Assembly: GCF_009696265.1 (NCBI RefSeq)
Contig: NZ_VUMH01000001.1
Coordinates: 124,001 to 188,000 of the forward strand
From: Desulfovibrio porci
GTDB lineage: Bacteria; Desulfobacterota; Desulfovibrionia; Desulfovibrionales; Desulfovibrionaceae
Direction of reading: 5' to 3'
Length of the DNA: 64,000 bases
The notes beneath the pieces are model-generated. The model saw only the letters and a list, made by a program, of their open reading frames with translations, had not been told where the DNA came from and did not search any database. The position numbers and the translations under genes were made by a program. Positions 29,392 through 40,393 of the stretch are shown piece by piece. Positions within the stretch are counted from its first letter, which is position 1, and each line of letters begins with the position of its first letter.

Positions 29392-31788
29392 ATGATCCAC
29401 AATCGCACCCTCCACGCCCTCGAATTCGGTAAGATCACGGAACATCTGGCCGGGCTCTGCTGCTCGGGCGTGGGACGAGAAGCCGCTCTGACCGTCGCCC
29501 CCCTGCCGGACGGCGAAGCCGTGACCCTGGCCGCCCGCCTCTATGAGGAGGCCGCCGTCTGGGCCGCCCGGCCCGTGGGCGACGGCGGCAAGGGCTTCAG
29601 CCTGACGGCCTTTCCCGATGTGGGCGGCCTGCTGCGCGCCGCGGAACGCCCGCAGTCCCGGCCCGACGCCGACGCCTTCTGGGCTCTGCGCGAAGTGCTG
29701 CGCCTGGCCCAAAGCGCCCATACGGCCATCGACACGCCCGACGCTCCCCGCCACTGGCCGCATCTGCTCGAACTGGCCCAGGCCGCCCCTCTGCCCGTGC
29801 AGCTCACGGCGGCCCTGAACCGCTGCATTTCCGACGACGGCCTGATCAGGGACGAAAGCTCGCCGGAGCTGTACCGCCTGCGCGGCGAACTGCGCCGCCT
29901 GCACCAGAGCTGCATGCGCAAGGTCAAAGATTTCGCCCTGCAATACAATATGCTGCCCTATTTACAGGACGAGTTCATGACCTTGTCCTCGGACCGCTAC
30001 GTGCTGCCACTCAAGGCCAATTTCAAGGGCCGCATGCAGGGCATCATCCACGACTGGTCCCAGACCGGCGAAACCTGCTATTTCGAGCCCATGTTCCTGG
30101 TGGAGATCAACAACCGCCTTCAGGAACTCAAGCACGAGGAGCGCGAGGAAGAGCAGAAGGTGCTGGCCTATCTGCGCGATTTGCTCAACGCCGAACTGCC
30201 CGGAGCCTGGGCCGCCCTGGACCTGCTGTCCCAACTGGACGTACTGCAGGCCAAGCGCCGTCTGGCCGACCTTTTTGACGGCCGCTGCATCAGCCTCTCC
30301 CCGGTGGAGGAAGGCATCAGCCTGCTGGAGGCCCGTCATCCGCTGCTGGCCCTGGCCCGGAGCAGGAACGCGGACGCGGAGCAAGGCGCGGCCAGGGCCG
30401 CCCGGCGGCCCGAGGGCGCAAGCGCCTCCATCCCGCCGGTCCGTCCTCTGGACATTCTGCTGCGTCCCGGCGAACGGGCGCTGGTCATCACCGGCGGCAA
30501 CGCGGGCGGCAAGACCGTCTGCCTGAAAACCCTGGGCCTCATGGTGGCCATGACCCTCAGCGGCCTGCCCGTTCCGGCGGGCAAGGGTTCGCATCTGCCC
30601 TGGTTCAGCCGCATGGACGCCTTTATCGGCGACGAGCAGAGTCTGGACGACAATGTTTCCACGTTCACGGCCCAGATCGACCATCTGGCCAAGGCCTGGA
30701 AGCATCTGGACCAGCACGGCCTGGTGCTGCTGGACGAATTCGGCGCGGGTACGGATCCGGCTCAGGGCGCGGCCTTGGCTCAGGCGGTCCTTGACGAATT
30801 GCTGGACAAACATACCTTTGTACTGGCGGCAACGCATTTTCCGGCACTCAAGTCCTACGCCCTGACCCGCGAAGGGGCCAGAGCGGCGTCCATGTTGTTT
30901 GATCCGGCCACCAAAAAGCCGCTGTTCAAGCTGGCCTATGATCAGGTGGGGGCCAGCCAGGCCTTGGACGTGGCGCGGGAGCACGGCCTGCCCGAAGCCA
31001 TTGTGCGCCGGGCCGAGCACTATCTGTTGCAGGACGGTCAGGACGCCACAGCTCTGTTGGGTCGCCTCAACGATCTGGCCGCCAAACGCGAAGAAGAACT
31101 GACCACGCTGCGCGCGGAACAGGAAAAGGCCCGCCATGCCGCGCAGCAGAGCCGTGAACGCCTGGAAAAGGAACGCCTGCGCCTGCATGAGGAAGTGCGC
31201 GGCAAGGCCGCTGAACTGATGCGGGCCTGGAAGGAAGGCCGGGCCACGTCCAAACAGGCGCTGAAGGAAATGTCCCGTCTGCGCGCCTCCCTGGCTCCGG
31301 CGGCGGAACCGGAGGAACAGTCCGTGCTGCCCCGGCCGCAACAGTTTGCGCCGGGCCAGAGCGTGCTGCACAGCGTTTTCAACAAGCGCGGCGTGATCAC
31401 GGACGTGGACGAACGCCGGGGCCGTGTGCGGCTGGACATGAACGGCGTGAACCTCTGGGCCGAGATGAAGGATCTGCGCGAAAGCGGCGGCAAGCCCGCC
31501 CAGCCCGTAGCGCCGCGCGCCGCCGTGAAGCGCGGCGACGACATTGCCTCCCTGCGGCTGGATTTGCGCGGCATGCGCGCGGACCAGGCGCTGGCCGAGG
31601 TGGAGCGCTTTCTGGACAAGGCCTTGCTGGCCGGTTTTTCAGAGGTGGAAATCGTGCACGGGCGCGGCACGGGCGCGTTGCGCCGCGAGGTCCACGAATT
31701 TCTGCGCGGCTTTCCGGCCGTGGATCAGTTCACGCTGGCCCCGGAAGATCGCGGCGGCGATGGCATGACTATTGTGACGTTTCGTTAG
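29392..31788 (+). CDS. mutS2: MutS2-family ATPase with Smr endonuclease domain
   Basis: 798 residues from ATG at 29392 (GAGG ten bases upstream). MutS2 core with Walker A GGNAGGKT and Walker B VLLDEFGAGTDP, a long coiled coil after about residue 600 (EEELTTLRAEQEKARHAAQ), KOW-like segment, and a C-terminal Smr domain (LRLDLRGMRADQAL, then VHGRGTGALRREV). Mismatch-recognition domain I is absent. MutS2 suppresses recombination and, in Bacillus, splits collided ribosomes. Position between yqeY and dnaG is unusual for the rpsU-dnaG-rpoD operon. Confidence 0.94.
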   Translation: MIHNRTLHALEFGKITEHLAGLCCSGVGREAALTVAPLPDGEAVTLAARLYEEAAVWAARPVGDGGKGFSLTAFPDVGGLLRAAERPQSRPDADAFWALREVLRLAQSAHTAIDTPDAPRHWPHLLELAQAAPLPVQLTAALNRCISDDGLIRDESSPELYRLRGELRRLHQSCMRKVKDFALQYNMLPYLQDEFMTLSSDRYVLPLKANFKGRMQGIIHDWSQTGETCYFEPMFLVEINNRLQELKHEEREEEQKVLAYLRDLLNAELPGAWAALDLLSQLDVLQAKRRLADLFDGRCISLSPVEEGISLLEARHPLLALARSRNADAEQGAARAARRPEGASASIPPVRPLDILLRPGERALVITGGNAGGKTVCLKTLGLMVAMTLSGLPVPAGKGSHLPWFSRMDAFIGDEQSLDDNVSTFTAQIDHLAKAWKHLDQHGLVLLDEFGAGTDPAQGAALAQAVLDELLDKHTFVLAATHFPALKSYALTREGARAASMLFDPATKKPLFKLAYDQVGASQALDVAREHGLPEAIVRRAEHYLLQDGQDATALLGRLNDLAAKREEELTTLRAEQEKARHAAQQSRERLEKERLRLHEEVRGKAAELMRAWKEGRATSKQALKEMSRLRASLAPAAEPEEQSVLPRPQQFAPGQSVLHSVFNKRGVITDVDERRGRVRLDMNGVNLWAEMKDLRESGGKPAQPVAPRAAVKRGDDIASLRLDLRGMRADQALAEVERFLDKALLAGFSEVEIVHGRGTGALRREVHEFLRGFPAVDQFTLAPEDRGGDGMTIVTFR

Positions 31789-31798
31789 TCGGCACGCG

Positions 31799-31821
31799 GC
31801 GGCCCCTTTGTCGAGGGCCGC
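31799..31821 (+). terminator. Short hairpin between mutS2 and dnaG
   Basis: GCGGCCC pairs with GGGCCGC around a nine-base loop, a few bases after the mutS2 stop; a TTTTAT run follows 11 bases later. Weak as a terminator. Confidence 0.35.
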
Positions 31822-31967
31822 ATCAACGTCGTTTTATATCCCGGCCGTGGACGGGAAAAGTCCACTCCCCCCCGACCAAGCCGTTTCCTTGCCCGCGAAC
31901 AGAAAAAATCTTGCAGACGCGCAAGGGAACAAATCGAGTTGTCAGAGCAAACAGGGGCCGTTGCCGC

Positions 31968-33699
31968 ATGCAATCCAAAGACGCCATCCGCGCCATCAAA
32001 GAGCGCCTGAACATTGTGGACCTCGTGCGCCGCTATGTGGAGCTCAAGCGCAACGGCCCGCGCTGGGTGGCGCCCTGCCCCTTCCATCAGGAGACCAAGC
32101 CCTCCTTTTCCGTCAATGAGGAACAGGGCATGTTTTACTGCTTCGGCTGCCACGCTTCCGGGGACATCTTTGATTTCTACGGCCGGATCAACGGCCTGGA
32201 TTTCAAGGAAAGCCTGGAACAGCTGGCCGCCGAGGCGGGCATCACCATTGAACGCGGGCGCGGCAACGTCGGCAACCAGGGCGAGGAGCGGGAACGCCGC
32301 TCCAGCCGCCAGCAGATGCTGCGCATGTACGAACTGGCCGCCGGGCATTTCAGCGCGGCCCTGCAAAGCCCGGAAGCCGCCGAATGCCGGGAGTATATCG
32401 AACGGCGCGGCCTGAGCGAAGATATTGTGCGGCGCTTCGGCCTGGGCTGGGCGCGGCGTGAGTGGCAATCCCTGGCCGACGCCCTGCGTCGCGCGGGTTT
32501 TGACGCCCGCCTGGCCGTGGAGGCGGGCCTGCTGGGCCAGTCCGGCAACGGCCGGGCCTATGACCGCTTCCGGGGGCGGCTGATCTTTCCCATCAAGAGC
32601 CTGTCCAACCAGATCATCGCCTTCGGCGGGCGGATCATCGCCGGAGAGGACGAGGCCAAGTACATCAACAGCTCGGACACCCCCCTGTACAAGAAAGGCG
32701 AGCATCTCTACGGCCTGGCCCAGGCAAGGCGCGGCATCACCACCAAGGGCCGCGCCCTGCTCACCGAGGGCTACATGGACGTGCTCACCCTGCACCAGTT
32801 CGGCTACGACAACGCCGTGGGCGTGCTGGGCACGGCGCTGACCCCGGAGCAGATCAAGCGTCTTTCGGGTTTCGCCTCCCAGATGGTGCTGCTTTTCGAC
32901 GGGGACCGCGCCGGGCGCAAGGCCGCCCTGCGCTCCTGCGAAATGCTGCTTACGCGCGGTCTGGCCTGCAACGTGGTGCTGATGCCCGAAGGAGAAGACA
33001 TCGACAGCCTGCTGCGCGGTGCCGGACCCGAGGCCTTTGAGGATTTGCAGGCCAAGGCGCCGGACGGCCTGCGCTTCTGCGTGGATGTGCTCAAGGCCCT
33101 GGCCCCGCGCGAAACCGTGGAATGGGCGCGCAACTTTCTGCGCCAGGTGGAATTGCCGGAACTGGTCAGCCCCTATGTATCGCGGCTGGCCGGGCATCTG
33201 CAACTTTCGGAAAACGAGCTGCGCCAGGGCCTGGCCGCCTGGCACAGCCAGAAACAGCAGGACAGCCGGGGCCGCGCCCCGGAGCAGACGGCCAAACCCA
33301 GCCTCGCCCGGCAGAACATGCGCGACCGCCAGATCATGATGTACGCAGTGCGCTATCCCGAACGCCTGGACGACCTCCGCGCTCTGGGCGCGGATCTGGC
33401 CATCCAGTCGCCTATCGCCCGGCGGCTCTGGGACAAGATTGAGGAACTGGGGGAAGAAAGCTCCTACCATCTGGATCAACGCGAAAAAAACTTCTGGAAC
33501 CACTGCCGGGGAGCTGAGGCCGCGCCCCGCGACAGCGGCGACAACGAACTGGAATTTTTGCGCCGCGACCTGGACGCTTATTACGCCTCGGCGCAAAAAT
33601 CATCTGTTTCCGCAGCCTTACGCGAGAATACCGGCACAGGTGACTTTGCGGCTGATTTGGATTATCTTCGCGCACTGCAGGAAACCTTGGAGAAAGGGC

Positions 33700-33707
<8 letters not shown>
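31968..33707 (+). CDS. dnaG: DNA primase
   Basis: Makes RNA primers for replication with DnaB. 579 residues from ATG at 31968 (AGGGG upstream). N-terminal zinc finger C37, H40, C58, C61 (CPFH...CFGC). RNA polymerase core with the TOPRIM domain: [14 protein letters not shown] and [12 protein letters not shown] (Mg-binding aspartates). The C-terminal helicase-interaction domain is about 150 residues. Its last codons overlap the rpoD start by 8 bases, so translation is coupled. Confidence 0.96.
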
Positions 33708-35469
<1,762 letters not shown>

Positions 35470-35470
35470 C

Positions 35471-35595
35471 GGCATTTGATTCTTTTTGCCGCTGGCTGTG
35501 TTAGGCGGCGCGGCCCGGCTTGGTTACGTAGACAGCTACGCGCCCGCGCCGGGCCGCTTGCCTGCCGTGCCAGCGACAAAAATTTCTCGAATGCC
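35471..35595. repeat. 125-base near-perfect palindromic element after rpoD
   Basis: Outer arms: GGCATTTGATTC with TCGAATGCC, next TTTTTGCCGCTGGC with GCCAGCGACAAAAA, then GCGCGGCCCGGC with GCCGGGCCGC, and a centre CGTAG, ACAG, CTACG. Nearly the whole length folds into one hairpin. It starts 2 bases after the rpoD stop and may act as its terminator, but length and symmetry suggest a small mobile palindrome. It is unrelated in sequence to the ~146-base repeats. Confidence 0.75.
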
Positions 35596-35629
35596 ATTTG
35601 TCTTAGTTAAGACGGCACAGGAAAATAAC

Positions 35630-36340
35630 ATGGCTGCGTGTACGGCAATCTTCACCAACAGCAAATGGTCTCGTCAGACGGCGAAAGCCGCTCTGCTCAT
35701 TTTGTTCTGCTGTCTGCTGCCTGCGGCGGTTCGGGCGGAGCAAGAGCCCCTGCCCCAGCCCGAGGGCGTGGTGGCCCGCTGTTTTGACGGCGACACGCTC
35801 AAGCTCACGGACCGGCGCGTGGTGCGTCTGGCGGGCATCGACACGCCGGAAACGGGCCGGGACAACAGCAAGCCCCAGTATTACGCCCGCGAAGCCCGGC
35901 AGGAACTGGACGCCCTGGCCAAGGGGCAAAAAGTCTGCCTGTTCGCGGCCGGGGTCAAGAGCAAGGACCGCTACGGCCGCATCGTGGCCGACGTGCGCCT
36001 GGAAGACGGCCGTTCCCTGAGCGACCTGATGATCGAGCGTGGCGCGGCTTTTTACTATCCGCACCAAGACCAGAATCCGCATCTGCAGGAGCGTCTGCGC
36101 GCCCTGCAGGAACAGGCTATCAACGAACGGCGCGGCCTTTGGGCCTATCTGCTCTCCCTGCCGCTGGCCCACCTGAACTACACGGGCAACCGCGATTCCC
36201 TGCGCTTCTTCCCGGCGGACTGTCCGGACGCCCAGCACATCAAACCCCGTAACCGGGTCTATTTCGGCACCCTGATGGACGCCTTTCTGGCCGGTTACGC
36301 CCCGGCCCGGGTCTGCCAGTTCTGGCCCGCGCAGCCATGA
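35630..36340 (+). CDS. Secreted thermonuclease-family nuclease
   Basis: 236 residues from ATG at 35630, AGGAAA upstream. Residues 1-36 are a signal peptide ([19 protein letters not shown]). The SNase fold follows: [18 protein letters not shown] (Arg and Asp/Glu of the active site) and [10 protein letters not shown] with the second arginine, so catalytic residues look complete. A ~70-residue C-terminal extension is not part of the canonical domain. Likely a periplasmic or exported calcium-dependent nuclease. The queC start overlaps its stop (ATGA). Confidence 0.9.
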   Translation: MAACTAIFTNSKWSRQTAKAALLILFCCLLPAAVRAEQEPLPQPEGVVARCFDGDTLKLTDRRVVRLAGIDTPETGRDNSKPQYYAREARQELDALAKGQKVCLFAAGVKSKDRYGRIVADVRLEDGRSLSDLMIERGAAFYYPHQDQNPHLQERLRALQEQAINERRGLWAYLLSLPLAHLNYTGNRDSLRFFPADCPDAQHIKPRNRVYFGTLMDAFLAGYAPARVCQFWPAQP

Positions 36341-37122
36341 GCGCCGCCGTCCCTTCCGCCGCTCTCCTCGGGCAAGAGCAGGCTCTGGTCATCTTTTCCG
36401 GCGGGCAGGATTCCGCCACCTGCCTGGCCTGGGCGCTGAGCCGCTTCCAGCGCGTTCTGACCCTCGGCTTTGACTACGGCCAGCGCCACAGCGTGGAACT
36501 GACCTGCCGCCAGCGCCTGCGCGCGGGCCTGGCCGGGCTTGATCCGCTCTGGGCTTCCCGTCTGGGACCGGATACTTTGCTGGATGTGGATATTTTCCGC
36601 CAGCTGGCCGACACGGCCCTGACTTCCGACACGCCCATCGCCGCCGACGGGCCGGGCGGTCTGCCCACCACCTTTGTGCCGGGCCGCAACCTGCTGTTCA
36701 TCCTGCACGCCGCCGTCTGGGCCTATGCCAAGGATATCCGCCATCTGGTACTGGGCGTCTGCCAGAGCGATTTTTCCGGCTATCCGGACTGCCGCGACGA
36801 CAGCGTCAAGGCCATGCAGGTGGCGCTCAATCTGGGCATGGACAGCCGCTTTGTCCTGCACACGCCGTTGATGTGGCTGAGCAAGCGTGGAGCCTGGGAA
36901 CTGGCCGAAGAACTGGGCGGCCCGGCCCTGGTGGACCTGATTCTGGAGGAGAGCCATACCTGCTACGCGGGCGAACGCGGGCAGCGCCACGAGTGGGGCT
37001 ACGGCTGCGGCCTCTGCCCGGCCTGCCGCCTGCGCGCCGCCGGGTACGCGGCGTACCGGGAAGCGCGGCAAACGGACAGCAACGGCGCGCCCCATACCGG
37101 GCCGGACCACACGGAGGCCTGA
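36337..37122 (+). CDS. queC: 7-cyano-7-deazaguanine (preQ0) synthase QueC
   Basis: 261 residues. PP-loop [17 protein letters not shown] at about 18-34, FDYGQRH, and the C-terminal zinc site CYAGERG...CGLCPAC. QueC converts 7-carboxy-7-deazaguanine to preQ0 with ATP and ammonia, for queuosine in tRNA or for 7-deazaguanine DNA modification. No other queuosine gene and no dpd-type gene is next to it, so queuosine is the likelier use. The next gene starts at its stop (TGATG). Confidence 0.95.
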   Translation: MSAAVPSAALLGQEQALVIFSGGQDSATCLAWALSRFQRVLTLGFDYGQRHSVELTCRQRLRAGLAGLDPLWASRLGPDTLLDVDIFRQLADTALTSDTPIAADGPGGLPTTFVPGRNLLFILHAAVWAYAKDIRHLVLGVCQSDFSGYPDCRDDSVKAMQVALNLGMDSRFVLHTPLMWLSKRGAWELAEELGGPALVDLILEESHTCYAGERGQRHEWGYGCGLCPACRLRAAGYAAYREARQTDSNGAPHTGPDHTEA

Positions 37123-37667
37123 TGTCCAGAAAACAACTCGGCGCGGCTCAGGGCATTGAAGCGGCCTGCATTCTCTTTCAGCTCAACAGCAAAACAGCCG
37201 ACATTCTGCGTCTGGCCGAAAACGCCGGGCTGCCTTCCGTTTTCATCCACGGCTCGGAGCGGACCCGGCTTTGCGCCGAATGGCGGGCCTTTGTCCATGC
37301 CGCGGTCACGGCCGGACTCATGCAGCACGCCCCCAACAGCGTGCTGGTGGGCTATCTGCGGCAGACCGGCCACCTGTTGCGCGCGGCGGAAGCGGACGCG
37401 CCGGACGGCCGCGTCGCTCCAGAGGCCCCACCGGCCCAGGCCGACTTTGTGGACGGTCCTTTTGCCTCCTACATGGCATTGCTGGGGCACGGCGAACAGG
37501 CCGGTTGCCCGCCCCTCTTCTGCCGACGCCTGGCCGACGCCGCACCTGAACTTGCCCCGCAACTGGCGCAAGACATGCGCGTCCAGGCGCGTCTGGCCGC
37601 TGTGATGGCGCTGGTGGTCAGCGCCGTGTGGGACAAGCTGGAGGAATTCGAAATTCTGGCGGACTAG
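37122..37667 (+). CDS. Uncharacterised protein cotranscribed with queC
   Basis: 181 residues, cytoplasmic, mainly helical. ATG at 37122 overlaps the queC stop and has GGAGG in front, so it is translated and coupled to queC. N-terminal SRKQLGAAQGIEAACILFQL, a variable proline-rich middle, and C-terminal AVMALVVSAVWDKLEEFEIL. No motif I can name. Its position suggests, but does not show, a link to queuosine or to a neighbouring function. Confidence 0.7.
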   Translation: MSRKQLGAAQGIEAACILFQLNSKTADILRLAENAGLPSVFIHGSERTRLCAEWRAFVHAAVTAGLMQHAPNSVLVGYLRQTGHLLRAAEADAPDGRVAPEAPPAQADFVDGPFASYMALLGHGEQAGCPPLFCRRLADAAPELAPQLAQDMRVQARLAAVMALVVSAVWDKLEEFEILAD

Positions 37668-37676
37668 GTTCAGTCA

Positions 37677-37831
37677 TCATTAAACCGCCGACCGCGCAAA
37701 GCTGCATTTTTTCAGGCAGCAAGGCGCAAAGCAAGAATGGGCTGAAGCTGTATTGGCATACTGCAAGGTCAATTTCTGCTTTGCAACGCCGCTGTATGGG
37801 AAAAGGCTGCTTTGCAGCAGGCGGATTATGA
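37677..37831. repeat. 155-base imperfect palindromic element
   Basis: The left arm begins TCATTAAACCGCC and the right arm, read on the other strand, begins TCATAATCCGCC. Both arms continue in parallel through GCAAAGC-GC-TTTT and CAGC blocks to GCAAAGCAAGAAT against GCAAAGCAGAAAT near the centre. The unpaired centre is about 30 bases. It has the structure of a non-autonomous MITE-like or REP-like unit and is unrelated in sequence to the ~146-base repeats. Confidence 0.7.
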
Positions 37832-37861
37832 GGGCTGAGCCTAGGCCTGACGCTTGGCGGC

Positions 37862-37886
37862 GGGGCTTTGCCGTACGGCAAGCCCC
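37862..37886 (-). terminator. Hairpin after the exporter genes
   Basis: GGGGCTTTGCCG and CGGCAAGCCCC pair with one bulged T around a TA turn, 21 bases past the last exporter gene. No T-run; shared by convergent transcripts. Confidence 0.5.
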
Positions 37887-37907
37887 ACTCAACTCATTCG
37901 ACAAATC

Positions 37908-38423
37908 CTACCCTTCCGTGCTTCCCCTCCGCCGCAGCTTCCTGATGCCCCTGACCAGGGGTGATTCCCGGTGAAAAGCCAGCAGGGGCAGCACGGCCCC
38001 GATGACCAGAGCGCACATGATGAAAAAGGCGGTCAGGCCGTTGTAGACAATATCCACCAGCAGTTCCTGGCGCAGGGACATGGCCGTTGCGCCCAGAAAC
38101 TGCATGGTGGCCAATATGGTCTTGTAGGCGAACATGCCCGGAATCATGGGCAGCAGCGCGGGAAAGGCGAACATCTCCGCCGGGATATGCCAGCGCCGGG
38201 CACAGGGCATGCTGCACAGCGAAATCAGCAAAGCCGCGCAGAGCGAGGCGCTGGCAATGCCCACGCCTTCCCGCAGCAACGCAAAGCGACTCATATGCCC
38301 CACGGCGGCGAGCACCCCGGCCATGAGCAGAACCTTTTTGGGCGGATTGGAAATGACGGCGAATCCCATGGCCGCCACCGCCGCGAAAAAACCGTCGGCG
38401 GCTATTGCCGTCAGAAGAATCAC
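37908..38423 (-). CDS. ThrE-type exporter, C-terminal half (YjjB family)
   Basis: 171 residues. Start is GTG at 38423, overlapping the stop of the partner gene (GTGA), with GGGGGTGA as ribosome binding site about 10 bases upstream. About five membrane helices, including AIAADGFFAAVAAMGFAVI and FPALLPMIPGMFAYKTILA, the PxxPG motif typical of ThrE/YjjB. Together with the upstream YjjP-like protein it would form a two-subunit threonine/serine or, as shown for E. coli YjjPB, succinate exporter. Confidence 0.85.
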   Translation of the reverse strand: MILLTAIAADGFFAAVAAMGFAVISNPPKKVLLMAGVLAAVGHMSRFALLREGVGIASASLCAALLISLCSMPCARRWHIPAEMFAFPALLPMIPGMFAYKTILATMQFLGATAMSLRQELLVDIVYNGLTAFFIMCALVIGAVLPLLAFHRESPLVRGIRKLRRRGSTEG

Positions 38424-39274
38424 AGCGAACTCACCCCCAGCAGGGCCATGGTCAGGGCCAGACCGAGAGCGATGCAGACGATCAGAATGCTGGCCTGCAC
38501 GGCCCGGGAGAAACCCATCAGCACATGCCCGTCCATAATGTCCAGCATGGCGTTGATCAGTGGAATGCCGGGAATCAGAAAGAGCACACTGGCCGCCAGG
38601 CCGGTCTGCGGCGTTGAGCCCCAGTGAAAGAGCACGCCCGGCGCGGCCAGCAGGGAAGCGCCGAAGGCGCAGCAAAAAAACACGATCTTGCCGTCCACCC
38701 GCCAGCGCACCAGAAGCTGGCGCAGATAGAAACCCGCCAGGGTGGCCGCGAACACCAGAGCCATGGCCGTGGCGTCGCCCTCAAACAAACGGCAGAAGGC
38801 GGCATTGGCGCAGGCCACCATGAGACGCACACAGGCCGGATGGTAGGACTGCCCGCTCAGAATGGCGTTGAGACGCCTCCGTGCTTCCTCCAGGCTCAGG
38901 CGCTCATCCACAATGCTCCAGCCCAACGCGTTCAGACTCGCCACTTTCCGGAAATCCGGCGCTCCGGCCTTGATGGACCCCACCGACGTGCGGCGTTCCC
39001 GCCCGTCCGCCGAGGTGACAGAGAGCATCAGGTGTTTGGGAAAGACCGCCAGATCCACCGCAAAGCCGAAGGCCCCGGCAATGCGCGCGGCGTTACGGTC
39101 CACGCGCGCGGTCTGCGCGCCCAAGCCCAGCAAGGCGGCGCAGAAGGTCCGCAGAAAATCATTGACCTCTCCCGCGCCGGGGGCCTGGTTCGTTGCGAGC
39201 CGTCCGCCGGAACTGCAATGGGGCGCATGGGAAAGCGCGGCCTTGGCCGCGCTTTGCTGGAAAGATTCGGACAT
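38420..39274 (-). CDS. ThrE-type exporter, N-terminal half (YjjP family)
   Basis: 284 residues from ATG at 39274 (10 bases after the upstream stop; ATG at 39304 is also open but overlaps that gene). Soluble N-terminal domain (LRTFCAALLGLGAQTARVDR, VDLAVFPKHLML) followed by about five helices with SVLFLIPGIPLINAMLDIMDG. This is the YjjP half of ThrE. Overlaps the YjjB half by four bases. Substrate cannot be told; threonine/serine or dicarboxylate export are the known roles in the family. Confidence 0.85.
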   Translation of the reverse strand: MSESFQQSAAKAALSHAPHCSSGGRLATNQAPGAGEVNDFLRTFCAALLGLGAQTARVDRNAARIAGAFGFAVDLAVFPKHLMLSVTSADGRERRTSVGSIKAGAPDFRKVASLNALGWSIVDERLSLEEARRRLNAILSGQSYHPACVRLMVACANAAFCRLFEGDATAMALVFAATLAGFYLRQLLVRWRVDGKIVFFCCAFGASLLAAPGVLFHWGSTPQTGLAASVLFLIPGIPLINAMLDIMDGHVLMGFSRAVQASILIVCIALGLALTMALLGVSSL

Positions 39275-39284
39275 GGCGGATCCG

Positions 39285-40181
39285 TTACGCGGGGCTTTCG
39301 CCATCCTGGAACACCCAGTGCAGAATCCGCTTGTGCACGCGCAAACGGTACTCGGACTGGCGCACCAGTTGGGATGCCGGGCTGGAAAGCACCTTCTGGT
39401 CCACGGGAATGGCCTCCACCGGCGAAGCGCTAAGTAGAAGGCGCGCCTCAGGATCGGCCTTGCCCATCAGTTCGGCGTCGAGCCGCCAAGGACCGATATC
39501 TTCAGTGCTCATGCCGCCCCGGCAACCGGCAAAGACGAAATTGGCGCCTTTCACCGCCTCTTCGGGCGTATCCACAAACGTCACCGGGGTTTGCAGGCGG
39601 TCCACCATGGCCTGAAGCGGGGCCGGGTCCAGATGCGGGGGCAGGGCCACACGCAGGCTGAAGGGGAACCAGGCCGTGGCCTCAATGATCGAATGAAGCG
39701 TGCCGTTGGCGCAGCCCAGCCAGCCGGCGGTGACGCCCTGCAGATAGCGCGACGACCGCAGCATGCAGGCGATGTCGGCCAGGGCATGGGCCGGATGCGC
39801 ATCCGGGCTGCCCGCGTTGATCACCGGAAAATTCACGTTGGCGGCACGCATGTCCCAAGTGCTCACCGGCAGGCCGTAGGCGTACAGGCAGTCCATATAA
39901 TAACCGAAAATCGGCATCAGATGTTCCTGATACTCGTTGAGCTCCACGCGCCACGCGCCTTGCTGCTCGCCCTCGTACACCGTGAAGCCGCCCATCTGGC
40001 GCACGGCCGCCGTCACGCAGAGCCGTTCGGGCAGGGAATGTTGAGCAAAAATCAGCACCGCCACCCGTTCGGTCATGAAGTCGGTGCGCAATTTGGCGTC
40101 CGGGATGCCGATGGCCTGCTGCACCAGCAGCCAGCAGGCGCTTTCGCCCAGATCCTTGATGGTCAATACATGTCTTGGCAT
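39285..40181 (-). CDS. Aspartate/ornithine carbamoyltransferase-like protein, catalytic motifs altered
   Basis: 299 residues from ATG at 40181 (GGAGGAAAC upstream). PRHVLTIKDLGESACWLLVQQA and the C-terminal LSSPASQLVRQSEYRLRVHKRIL match the transcarbamylase fold, as do FAQHSLPERL and MGGFTVYEG in place. But the carbamoyl-phosphate loop, normally SxRTR, reads AQHSLPERL, and no HCLP ornithine-binding motif is seen (AGCRGG and SASPVEAIPV lie there). So it is either a non-enzymatic paralogue or a transcarbamylase with another substrate. It lies upstream of the exporter pair. Confidence 0.75.
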   Translation of the reverse strand: MPRHVLTIKDLGESACWLLVQQAIGIPDAKLRTDFMTERVAVLIFAQHSLPERLCVTAAVRQMGGFTVYEGEQQGAWRVELNEYQEHLMPIFGYYMDCLYAYGLPVSTWDMRAANVNFPVINAGSPDAHPAHALADIACMLRSSRYLQGVTAGWLGCANGTLHSIIEATAWFPFSLRVALPPHLDPAPLQAMVDRLQTPVTFVDTPEEAVKGANFVFAGCRGGMSTEDIGPWRLDAELMGKADPEARLLLSASPVEAIPVDQKVLSSPASQLVRQSEYRLRVHKRILHWVFQDGESPA

Positions 40182-40393
40182 TGTTTCCTCCCGTAACGGG
40201 CCGGCACGGGCGGTATGCCGCGGCCGAATACATTTGAACTGTAACAAGGCGTTCCGGCCCTGTCCAGAAGGCCGGAGGGGCCAAACACCGCAAAGCCGGA
40301 ACGGCCCCGGATGCGGGCTTGGGTTTATAACGGTTTTCAGCTATACTGTGATGGTAAGTCTACGAGCGGATTCCGCCGCTCCGGAGCGGACAT

